Source of the DNA: Deltaproteobacteria bacterium
GTDB lineage: Bacteria; Desulfobacterota; JAENJC01
Assembly: GCA_016844545.1 (NCBI GenBank)
Contig: JAENJC010000038.1
Coordinates: 1-8,694, forward strand
DNA length: 8,694 nucleotides
Direction of reading: 5' to 3'
Shown piece by piece: positions 1 to 5,361 of this stretch; position 1 is the first letter of the stretch, and each line of letters starts with the position of its first letter. The notes below the pieces were generated by a model. The model worked only from the letters and a program-made list of their open reading frames with translations. It had not been told where the DNA came from and did not search any database. Position numbers and translations under genes: made by a program.

Positions 1-187
1 TATTCCCAGTCAGTACTGATTTGACGTTGGAAGGATTCCCTTTCTTTTCCTGATTATCAGAAGGGTTGCTTTTTCCTTGCATTGTGCCTGTAACGGGCAG
101 CTTAGTTTCAGCGAATACTGAATAAGGAAAGAAAACGGGTATTAAGAATGCAAGGGAAATGAGCGGCAGGGGATTTATCAATTTCAA
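1..187 (-). CDS. N-terminal fragment of a secreted protein, probably the outer-membrane pilus usher
   Basis: This frame is open to the window edge and gives 62 codons from a TTG start at 187-185. The translation begins MKLINPLPL, continues with a hydrophobic stretch to about residue 22 and has a likely signal peptidase site after VFA (residue 26), followed by ETKLPVTG. This is a convincing Sec signal peptide. The next ~35 residues are polar and charged, rich in Lys, Asn and Ser. The gene starts 28 bases after the chaperone stop. In archaic chaperone-usher operons the usher follows the chaperone, so a FimD/PapC/CsuD-type usher is the expected product, but no usher domain is visible in this short piece. 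No clear Shine-Dalgarno sequence precedes the TTG, so translation may be coupled to the chaperone gene. The start is inferred from the signal peptide. An unusual secreted protein remains possible. Confidence 0.55.
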   Translation of the reverse strand, partial: MKLINPLPLISLAFLIPVFFPYSVFAETKLPVTGTMQGKSNPSDNQEKKGNPSNVKSVLTGN

Positions 188-215
188 GTAAATAATAAAT
201 AATTTTGGGTATAAT

Positions 216-968
216 TTAAGGCTGACACAACTCCTTATCCACATCCAGCTTCCCGTTGAAATTAATCTCTTCTTTTGTCCTGACTTCAATAGATACCTTC
301 TCTAACTCCTTGCATTTATCCTGCGGAATATCCGTTGAATATGTCCTTGCAGAACCATTAAGAAGATACCAGCCGCTCAATTCCTTTGAATATACTTCGT
401 TCCCTTCTTTATTTTTGCCCTTGATATTTATAGAAATAATCATGAGATGGACGTTTCCCGAATTCTTGACAACGGCCTTCAAGACGCCCTTTGACATCTC
501 AATTTTTTCTATCTCTCCCCTGGCTTCTTCTTTTTCCGGCTTTATAAAGATCGGCACGCCGAACCGGATGGCGACTGCAACACTGGCCCCCTCTTCCTTG
601 CTCGGTTGAGGAATCTCCTCAATAAACAACCTGTATGTCTTTTCTTTTTCAACAGATGATGCTTTGATCCCTGTCCTTAATACCTTCTCCTCGTTTTTTT
701 CCAATATCATTATCTTTGGGAAGTATATAAGGTCGGACGTATCGCTATACTTATCCTTCCCCTCAGCGTCCTGAACCCACTCTACGGCCTTGATCTGGAG
801 ATGCACCTTTTCGGCGCTGTCGTTTGAAACTGTAATGATCCCTGACTTTGTGCCTTTATCAAAGTCCAGCCTGATAGGGGTTACCCTCCATTCACTCGAA
901 TAAGCCTGCCCTATTGAAAGAGATAGTCCTATAAATGCGAGCGCCAATCTTTTGTAAATATTATTCAT
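216..968 (-). CDS. Periplasmic pilus chaperone, PapD/CsuC-like
   Basis: The 250-residue product begins MNNIYKRLALAF and has a signal peptide ending near residue 24 (QAYS). It is read as a two-domain, immunoglobulin-like pilus chaperone. Residues 28-120 look like the N-terminal domain: PIRLDFD (31-37) matches the first strand with its conserved Arg, SNDS follows in the A-B region, and TYRLFIEEIP (111-120) corresponds to the G1/F1 strands, which in this family donate a strand to pilin subunits. Residues from about 130 form the second domain, with Cys at 219 and 248 that could pair. Family knowledge: such chaperones fold pilins in the periplasm and hand them to the usher. The frame stays open upstream to a TTG at 1007, but the ATG at 968 (or the adjacent one at 971) leaves a normal signal peptide and is preferred. 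No strong ribosome binding site is seen. The position between an SCPU gene and the probable usher gene fits a Csu-type operon. Confidence 0.88.
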   Translation of the reverse strand: MNNIYKRLALAFIGLSLSIGQAYSSEWRVTPIRLDFDKGTKSGIITVSNDSAEKVHLQIKAVEWVQDAEGKDKYSDTSDLIYFPKIMILEKNEEKVLRTGIKASSVEKEKTYRLFIEEIPQPSKEEGASVAVAIRFGVPIFIKPEKEEARGEIEKIEMSKGVLKAVVKNSGNVHLMIISINIKGKNKEGNEVYSKELSGWYLLNGSARTYSTDIPQDKCKELEKVSIEVRTKEEINFNGKLDVDKELCQP

Positions 969-1045
969 CATAAGTGGGCAATATATCAGATTATTAATAC
1001 AAAGCAATCTTTTTTTAACAGAACTAGAGACCGTCGCGTATGATG

Positions 1046-1480
1046 CTAAGGCAGTATTGTCAAGACTACGGTATCTGAATAACCTCCCACATACGCATAT
1101 TGATAATCAATCCCTTTTACTGTCCCGTTTATAGTCAAGGTCTGACTAGTATTCCTCGGAACTGTGCCGGTTGTGGGGCTGTAAGTCAAGGTATACGGCA
1201 GAAACTGTGTTGGAGCAGCAGCATTTATCATCCTGTTGGCATTTATGCCGGTTTCATTCAGGCCGTCATCATCTGTTATAGTATATGTCCACATCGTGCC
1301 AGGAGGGCCTCCTGTACACCTGAAGGTAAGGGTCGTGGAAATATTGACATCAACCGGACTTCCTGGATTAAGGTTTCCGAAAGCAAATGTAGCAGTGGTA
1401 GTGGTAAACCTGCATGCTGAATATACACTGTTAACGCTGAGAAGTAGCAACATCGCTACAAATGGTAAAATTATTTTCAT
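1046..1480 (-). CDS. Spore coat U (SCPU) domain pilus protein lacking an N-terminal donor strand
   Basis: The 144-residue product has a signal peptide (MKIILPFVAM to about SVYS, residue 21). The SCPU signature follows: Cys23, FGNLNPGSPVDV, Cys55, YTITDDDGLNETG, ANRM (81-84), LPYTLTY, and the terminal strand GGYSDTVVLTILP. The two cysteines match the conserved disulfide of this pilin family. The first cysteine falls only about two residues after the predicted cleavage site, so the mature protein lacks the alternating hydrophobic N-terminal extension that lets a pilin complete its neighbour. The other two SCPU proteins here have that extension. A subunit that accepts but cannot donate a strand would fit the pilus tip; this is inference. 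The ATG is preceded by AAGGA about nine bases upstream, next to the stop of the preceding gene 15 bases away. A close relationship to the first pilin is clear from the shared YTITDDDGL and ANRM motifs. Confidence 0.88.
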   Translation of the reverse strand: MKIILPFVAMLLLLSVNSVYSACRFTTTTATFAFGNLNPGSPVDVNISTTLTFRCTGGPPGTMWTYTITDDDGLNETGINANRMINAAAPTQFLPYTLTYSPTTGTVPRNTSQTLTINGTVKGIDYQYAYVGGYSDTVVLTILP

Positions 1481-1495
1481 TATAATATATCCTTA

Positions 1496-2620
1496 TTACA
1501 TCGGTCTTACGGACAATGCCAGAGGCCACATGTAGCTTCCTGGTTGAGCTTTTTCAGATAGGACGAACCTGTAGCTCAGATCCTTTGTGATAGGCGCAAG
1601 GCCCTCATTAGGTAAAACAATCCATCCCCCATATTGATCTATTTGTACCTCCCGCCCAAGTCCCTGCACTTGAATTTCTTTAACAAGGTTAACTTGACCG
1701 TTCGTCCCTTCAAAAACCAGCATATACCCATCAGGATTGTTGTTTTTAAGTTCTATGCGTGAAGCATCGTGAATCTCTACATATCCTCGCGAGATATCTG
1801 CGTTGGTGACAACCAGTTCAGGCGCCTGGTATAAGAATTTAATGCTTGTGTGCGCCAGCACTCTCGCCGTTACAGTGACCCTTGCCCTGTTTGTCCCTGT
1901 GGATTCAGTGGCATGAGCGACATCTGCGTTTTCTGTAGAGGCCAGAGATAAGGCTGCAATAAGCGCTGCCGTAACCAATTTGCGCTGAAGGTTAAGGCCA
2001 AATTGAATATGGTGAGGCTCTGCATAACCAGCTTCAACCAGGACCTCACCTATTTTCTTCCTGGAAATCTTCTGCTTGACCAAGGCATCTTCAAGCTGCT
2101 CACGGGTTATATGGTCTGTTGCTACCAGTATTTGGCCGAGCCTGAACTGTTCTGCCCCCGCTACTTCACTGCCCTGATGCCGCTGAAAAGCGAGTACGGC
2201 ATCAAGCTCTCTCTCACTAATAAGGCCCAGTCGGACTAATACCTCTCCAAGTTTTTCATTGGACGCCAGTTGCTTACTCAAGGCAAGTTCAAGCTGTTCC
2301 GGAGTTATACGCCTTGCCTGGATCAGGAGTTCGCCGAGAAGTTTTCTTAAACCGGCAGCGGCCTTAACAGTGTCTTTAGGGAAGGCAAAATCTTCTTGAA
2401 CAAAAAGGACAACTTGCAACTCCTTCGGGACCAGCACACCCATGCGGACCAGGATTTGACCAAGCAATTCATTGGTGTGTTTTTGCTGATCAATGGCAGC
2501 ATCAAGGTCGCCCGGTGAAATGAATTCGCCGTCAACCAGTATTTGGCCAAGTAGGCGCTTCCTCAGTCGGCAGCCAAGGTTGCAATCCTCTCTATTCGGT
2601 TTTTGGGAATAGTCTTTCAT
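1496..2620 (-). CDS. Composite protein: three MshEN-like (cyclic-di-GMP-binding type) modules, signal-anchor-like segment, pilin-like domain
   Basis: This 374-residue protein is not a recognised family member as a whole. Residues 23-212 hold six 24-residue motifs at 23-46, 52-75, 94-117, 123-146, 160-183 and 189-212. Each has a [RKL][LI]G start, hydrophobics at positions 6-7 and 11-12 (position 12 is Ala in the last copy), Leu/Ile at 17 and 21, and Gln at 24. They pair with exactly five residues between (KHTNE, LASNE, KISRK), as in the MshEN domain of MshE/PilB/GspE ATPases. Residues 213-236 look like a signal peptide: RK, then LVTAALIAALSLA, then ADVAHA. Residues 237-374 are beta-rich, begin RVTVTARVL and end PGSYMWPLALSVRP, resembling the first and last strands of the pilins here; this domain has no Cys. 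The predicted topology is cytoplasmic sensor, one membrane pass, periplasmic pilin-like domain. AAAGGG lies nine bases before the ATG. Only Arg160 supplies the canonical first Arg, so nucleotide binding is unproven. No ATPase domain is present. Confidence 0.85.
   Translation of the reverse strand: MKDYSQKPNREDCNLGCRLRKRLLGQILVDGEFISPGDLDAAIDQQKHTNELLGQILVRMGVLVPKELQVVLFVQEDFAFPKDTVKAAAGLRKLLGELLIQARRITPEQLELALSKQLASNEKLGEVLVRLGLISERELDAVLAFQRHQGSEVAGAEQFRLGQILVATDHITREQLEDALVKQKISRKKIGEVLVEAGYAEPHHIQFGLNLQRKLVTAALIAALSLASTENADVAHATESTGTNRARVTVTARVLAHTSIKFLYQAPELVVTNADISRGYVEIHDASRIELKNNNPDGYMLVFEGTNGQVNLVKEIQVQGLGREVQIDQYGGWIVLPNEGLAPITKDLSYRFVLSEKAQPGSYMWPLALSVRPM
1985..2554 (-). repeat. Three tandem copies of an MshEN-type coding module
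   Basis: The modules are encoded at 2554-2396, 2341-2183 and 2143-1985, each 53 codons (24+5+24 residues). Linkers of 18 and 13 codons separate them. Some DNA similarity remains: the 14-base string ACCAGTATTTGGCC occurs exactly (+ strand) at 2124-2137 and 2535-2548, in the LGQILV-coding part of modules 3 and 1. Module 2 (LLGELLIQARRITPEQL) most resembles the PilB N-terminus (RLGELLVKANLITQEQL) encoded from 7739 in this window. The repeats point to internal duplication of a domain borrowed from, or shared with, secretion ATPases. Confidence 0.8.
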
Positions 2621-2635
2621 CTGAAACTGCCCTTT

Positions 2636-3097
2636 TTACGGTGTAATTGATATATATACGACATCAGAATAACTGCCGGAGTAAAGTTCCCGGTAATCAG
2701 CCCCTTTTACGTTGATTGAAATAGTAAGAGATTGATCCATATTCCTTTCCACCGCTCCTGATGCATTATTGAGGGAAAGGTTGTAAGGTATATACGCTTC
2801 GATAGAGGAGTTCCTCATCTTTCTGCCACCACTGGACCCCTCAAAATCACTGCTTATGGAAAAAACCGCCAGGTCATCAGAGCCGGCGCATTTAAATATC
2901 AGGGAGGTCGTTATAGTCCTGTCAAGCGGGGATTCAGGATCGAGGATGCCTAAGTCAAGTGTCGAATCGTTTGTGTTGAACTTACATTGATTAATTCGCT
3001 GCACTGTTGCTGATACATCCACCGTCGCATTAGATGCAAAAGAAATATCTGCCGGCAGGAAATAAAATAAGAAAAAGGCTATAACAATAGGGGGCAT
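2636..3097 (-). CDS. Spore coat U (SCPU) domain pilin, second subunit
   Basis: The 153-residue product begins MPPIVIAFFLFYFLP and has a signal peptide ending at about residue 21 (ISFA). The mature N-terminus NATVDVSATVQ has the alternating pattern expected of a donor strand. The SCPU features are Cys38 and Cys70, LGILDPESPLDRTI, IPYNLSLN and the terminal strand SGSYSDVVYISITP. It lacks the ITDDDGL motif of its two paralogues, having SISSDFEGSSGG there, so it has diverged more. The frame extends to a TTG at 3139, but an ideal GGAGG with a five-base spacer before the ATG at 3097 fixes the start. It is probably a minor or adaptor subunit, because it lies beyond a strong terminator-like hairpin downstream of the first pilin. 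It ends 15 bases before the composite gene. Confidence 0.88.
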   Translation of the reverse strand: MPPIVIAFFLFYFLPADISFASNATVDVSATVQRINQCKFNTNDSTLDLGILDPESPLDRTITTSLIFKCAGSDDLAVFSISSDFEGSSGGRKMRNSSIEAYIPYNLSLNNASGAVERNMDQSLTISINVKGADYRELYSGSYSDVVYISITP

Positions 3098-3102
3098 AAG
3101 TA

Positions 3103-3107
3103 CCTCC
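3103..3107 (-). promoter_or_regulatory. Shine-Dalgarno sequence of the second SCPU gene
   Basis: GGAGG on the minus strand, five bases before the ATG at 3097-3095. It selects this ATG over the in-frame TTG at 3139, which would place a charged stretch before the signal peptide. Confidence 0.8.
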
Positions 3108-3161
3108 CTCTTAAGCAAATCTTTAGACCTTACTTTCAAATTTAAGAAATAAACCTTTCCA

Positions 3162-3195
3162 TAAAAAGCCTGGGAGGGGGATCTCCCCCTCCCGG
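3162..3195 (-). terminator. Strong intrinsic terminator between the first pilin gene and the rest of the pilus operon
   Basis: A perfect 9-bp GC-rich stem, GGGAGGGGG (3172-3180) with CCCCCTCCC (3185-3193), closes a four-base loop. The stem can extend by a wobble pair and a C-G pair. Read leftward it is followed by a T run (TTTTTA, 3167-3162). It lies about 30 bases after the stop of the first SCPU gene and about 65 bases before the ATG of the next. All genes on both sides point the same way, so it probably acts as a partial terminator that keeps the first pilin in excess; the partial action is inference. Confidence 0.85.
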
Positions 3196-3224
3196 ATAAA
3201 ATATTGTTCTCTGATTCGACTTAC

Positions 3225-3668
3225 TTATGGAAGTACTGAAAGTGTAACCGTATCGGCGTAGTTCCCTGCTGGTTTGTTAATGTAATCAGCTTGGAGAACA
3301 GATGCTGTGAGACCTATATTCTGTGCACCTCCGTTACCAATCCCGGTGGCTGTATAAGCAAAGGAGTATTGTATAAAATTAGCCCCAAAGGCCATCCGGT
3401 TTGCATCTACCCCACTCTCGCTCAATCCGTCGTCATCAGTAATGGTATATGGAGCTCCATTTGTGCATGTTACCTGAGGTTGAGCTATCCCAGCATTTAC
3501 GACACCTGCACCCGCCGGATCAAGGTTGCCAAAAGCGGCGGTACCACCACTAATTGTGCATGAACCAAGAACCGTGGCGCTTACTGCCACAGTACTAGTT
3601 CCTGCCGCCATTGCACTTCCTGTCATTAAAAACATTGCTACTGCTGCTAACACTACTAATTTTTTCAT
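3225..3668 (-). CDS. Spore coat U (SCPU) domain major pilin, CsuA/B-like
   Basis: The 147-residue product has a textbook signal peptide (MKKLVVLAAV to SAMA, residue 21). The mature N-terminus AGTSTVAVSATVLGSC carries a donor-strand-like alternating stretch before Cys37. SCPU features follow: FGNLDPAG, Cys68, PYTITDDDGLSESG, ANRM (89-92), and the final strand GNYADTVTLSVLP. The mature protein is small, Gly/Ala-rich and nearly free of long charged segments, as is usual for the main shaft subunit of archaic pili such as Csu. It is the first gene of the operon, it has the best ribosome binding site in the window (AAGGAGG, five-base spacing), and a strong terminator follows it. Together these support abundant production and the role of major pilin. 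Family knowledge: such subunits polymerise by donor-strand exchange at the usher into thin surface fibres for biofilm or adhesion. Confidence 0.92.
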   Translation of the reverse strand: MKKLVVLAAVAMFLMTGSAMAAGTSTVAVSATVLGSCTISGGTAAFGNLDPAGAGVVNAGIAQPQVTCTNGAPYTITDDDGLSESGVDANRMAFGANFIQYSFAYTATGIGNGGAQNIGLTASVLQADYINKPAGNYADTVTLSVLP

Positions 3669-3673
3669 TGTAT

Positions 3674-3680
3674 CCTCCTT
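3674..3680 (-). promoter_or_regulatory. Strong Shine-Dalgarno sequence of the major pilin
   Basis: AAGGAGG on the minus strand with a five-base spacer (ATACA) to the ATG at 3668. It is preceded by a run of A, which favours an unstructured, efficient initiation site. Confidence 0.85.
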
Positions 3681-3740
3681 TTTTTTATTCCCTCAGTGGT
3701 TTCCTGAAGGTCTTGGTTAAGATTAACATCATCCTTATAC

Positions 3741-3760
3741 AACCTAATACAACCTAATAC
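3741..3760. repeat. Two tandem copies of a 10-base unit in the pilus operon leader
   Basis: AACCTAATAC occurs twice in direct succession (3741-3750 and 3751-3760), and the six bases just before (TTATAC) resemble the unit's end. It lies in the inferred untranslated leader, downstream of the sigma54-type element. One-turn spacing would suit a protein-binding repeat, but no known motif is recognised. Confidence 0.6.
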
Positions 3761-3848
3761 GTCCGACTCATCTTAAACTATGAATTCTCTACCGCCCCTT
3801 TTCTATCTTATTCTACCTTTCCTAATTTCAGTTTAGCACGCATTATTT

Positions 3849-3864
3849 AGCACAGACTATGCCA
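3849..3864 (-). promoter_or_regulatory. Sigma54-type (-24/-12) promoter of the pilus operon
   Basis: On the minus strand the sequence is TGGCATAGTCTGTGCT. Compared with the consensus TGGCACG-N4-TTGC(A/T), it keeps TGGCA, the invariant GG and GC with exactly ten bases between them, and TGCT. The mismatches are two bases after TGGCA and the first T of the -12 block. Transcription would start near 3839, about 170 bases before the major pilin ATG. An NtrC-type activator gene lies immediately upstream, which supports a functional link. This is by-eye pattern matching. Confidence 0.6.
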
Positions 3865-3935
3865 AATGTAAATAGATTTATGCAAACTCAAATAACTCTG
3901 AGATATTAATAAGATAGGTAAATTAACAAACTTAA

Positions 3936-3983
3936 TAAAAAGCCTGTGGTAAATATAAAATGGGAATTATTCCCGAACAGGCG
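3936..3983 (-). terminator. Terminator-like nested hairpins after the response regulator
   Basis: Read leftward from just after the stop at 3995, GCCTGT (3982-3977) can pair with ACAGGC (3947-3942), followed directly by a TTTTT run (3941-3937). The large loop holds a perfect inverted repeat, GGGAAT/ATTCCC at 3962-3974. A competing hairpin, TTCCCG/CGGGAA (3970-3987), would disrupt both. The TTTTTA run and flanking stem bases resemble those of the terminator at 3162-3195. It probably ends the def-fmt-DUF116-regulator unit, although its long loop makes it weaker than the other one. Confidence 0.55.
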
Positions 3984-3994
3984 GGAAGTTTTCC

Positions 3995-5359
3995 TTAATC
4001 TGATTGAGCTAAGTTGTATTCCTTCATCTTCGTTCTGAGGGTCTTCTGGTCTATTTGCAGGACGGAGGCGGCCTTAGTCCGGTTATTCCCTGATATCTTT
4101 AAGGCATTACTGATGGCCTCCGCTTCCACCCTACCGACTATATCCTTGAGGGACACGAAGTTGCCGGCAGGTTGTTCGATCGCGTCGCCTATCAGGAAGT
4201 TTATGTCGCCAGATCCGATGGATTCGCTATCGCAGAACAACACCGCCCTTCTTATGACATTTTTTAGCTCCCTAATGTTGCCCGGCCATGAGTAACTCAT
4301 CAGGATTGTCATGGCCTCCGTACTGATCTCTCTTGCCTGCTTTCCAAGTTCGCCAGCTGCCTCTAACAGGAATTTATCGGCAAAAAAGGGAATGTCCTCA
4401 TGCCTGTCTCTCAATGTCGGCACTTTTATGAAAAACTCTCCGAGCCTAAAGAAGAGGTCCTCCCTGAACTGTTTTTGACTGACATTGCGACGTATGTCCT
4501 TGTTGGTGGCCGCTATGATCCTGATATCTATCTCAACCGGTTTGGTACTCCCAAGCGGATGGACAAGCCTGCTCTCCACGACCCTGAGCAGCTTGCTCTG
4601 GACGAAGAGGGACATGTTTTCCATCTCGTCTATAAAGATAGTTCCCCCGTTTGCAGCCTCGAAAAAGCCCATCTTCTTCCTGTCCGCTCCGGTGAAGGCC
4701 CCTCGCTCATGGCCGAACAGCTCGCTCTCGATAAGAGTCTCCGGGATCAATCCCATATCAACCGTCACAAACGGCTGTTTGGCCCTCCTGCTGAGGTTAT
4801 GTATTATCCTAGCTATAGTTGATTTGCCTGTCCCTGTCTCACCTTCAATTACTATAGAGAAGTCGGTGGCTGCCACCTTGTTGACCGCTCCGATGACTCC
4901 CTTCATAGCGAGGCTCTCGCCAAGCGACCATTCCAGAGAGTTGTTAATCGCCATTCCGAGTTCCCTGACCTTGGTTTCCATGCGCTTCTTCTCTGTGGCC
5001 CTATGTATGGTCAAAACAATCCTGTTTTCATCCACTGGTTTTTCTACATAATCATAAGCCCCGAGTTTAATAGCCTCCACTGCTGTGGCAACATCTCCAT
5101 ATCCTGTCACTATAATGACTGGGACATCGGGATTGATCTTCTTTAACTCTTTCAGTGTCGCTATGCCGTCCATGTCCGGCATAATCATGTCTAAAAGCAC
5201 TGCATCAAACGGTCGCCCGGCAAATAAGCCCACTGCTTTGTTGCCGCTTGAGGCCTCAGTGACAAATATGCCGTTCTTGTTCAGCATATCGGCCATGACG
5301 CTCCTCACCAGCTTTTCGTCATCTACAAGCAGTATGTGGATTTTTGAATTATCTTTCAT
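3995..5359 (-). CDS. Sigma54-dependent response regulator, NtrC family
   Basis: The 454-residue protein has three domains. The receiver (about 7-120) has acidic Asp13/Asp14, phosphoacceptor Asp57 in LLDMIMPD, Thr85 and Lys107. The AAA+ domain (about 145-375) has Walker A GETGTGKST (173-181), the sigma54-contacting GAFTGA loop (220-225), Walker B IFIDE (241-245) and arginine residues in FREDLFFRL (298-306), and ends in the SWPGNIREL region (357-365). The C-terminal Fis-type helix-turn-helix lies at about 411-450 (NNRTKAASVLQIDQKTLRTKM). All key residues are present, so it should be a phosphorylation-controlled, ATP-driven activator of sigma54 polymerase. It starts two bases after the DUF116 stop without a good ribosome binding site, so it is probably translationally coupled. 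No sensor kinase is encoded in the window. The likely target is the sigma54-type promoter just downstream, in front of the pilus operon; PilR-like control of type IV pili is an alternative. Confidence 0.93.
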   Translation of the reverse strand: MKDNSKIHILLVDDEKLVRSVMADMLNKNGIFVTEASSGNKAVGLFAGRPFDAVLLDMIMPDMDGIATLKELKKINPDVPVIIVTGYGDVATAVEAIKLGAYDYVEKPVDENRIVLTIHRATEKKRMETKVRELGMAINNSLEWSLGESLAMKGVIGAVNKVAATDFSIVIEGETGTGKSTIARIIHNLSRRAKQPFVTVDMGLIPETLIESELFGHERGAFTGADRKKMGFFEAANGGTIFIDEMENMSLFVQSKLLRVVESRLVHPLGSTKPVEIDIRIIAATNKDIRRNVSQKQFREDLFFRLGEFFIKVPTLRDRHEDIPFFADKFLLEAAGELGKQAREISTEAMTILMSYSWPGNIRELKNVIRRAVLFCDSESIGSGDINFLIGDAIEQPAGNFVSLKDIVGRVEAEAISNALKISGNNRTKAASVLQIDQKTLRTKMKEYNLAQSD

Positions 5360-5361
5360 AG

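Larger units (their letters stand above)
3669..3994. other. 326-bp AT-rich regulatory intergenic region
   Basis: No convincing gene lies here. Reading leftward from the response regulator it holds a terminator-like structure (3983-3936), an AT-rich stretch with a small inverted repeat TAAAT/ATTTA at 3869-3880, a sigma54-type promoter (3864-3849), and a leader of about 170 bases. The leader contains a 10-base tandem repeat at 3741-3760 and ends in the strong ribosome binding site. The interval between terminator and promoter (about 3865-3935) is where activator sites would be expected, but no clear repeated operator is recognised. Confidence 0.7.

Noticed and set aside
969..1007. Extension of the chaperone to the TTG at 1007.
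   Set aside because: It would put a cysteine-containing, non-signal-like segment before a normal signal peptide that begins at the ATG at 968 or 971.
3685..3732. A 15-codon leader ORF on the minus strand in the pilus operon leader (starting MMLILTKTFRK).
   Set aside because: Its AAGG sequence abuts the ATG, too close to work as a normal ribosome binding site. The peptide has no run of regulatory codons or recognisable motif.
3734..3762. Sigma70 promoter near TATAAG on the minus strand upstream of the major pilin.
   Set aside because: No acceptable -35 hexamer lies at 16-18 bases; the sigma54-type element upstream is a better match.
4400..5051. Long open frames on the plus strand opposite the response regulator (140 and 188 codons).
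   Set aside because: They are antisense to an intact NtrC-family gene with all motifs, their proteins resemble no family, and they lack ribosome binding sites. They are by-products of codon bias.
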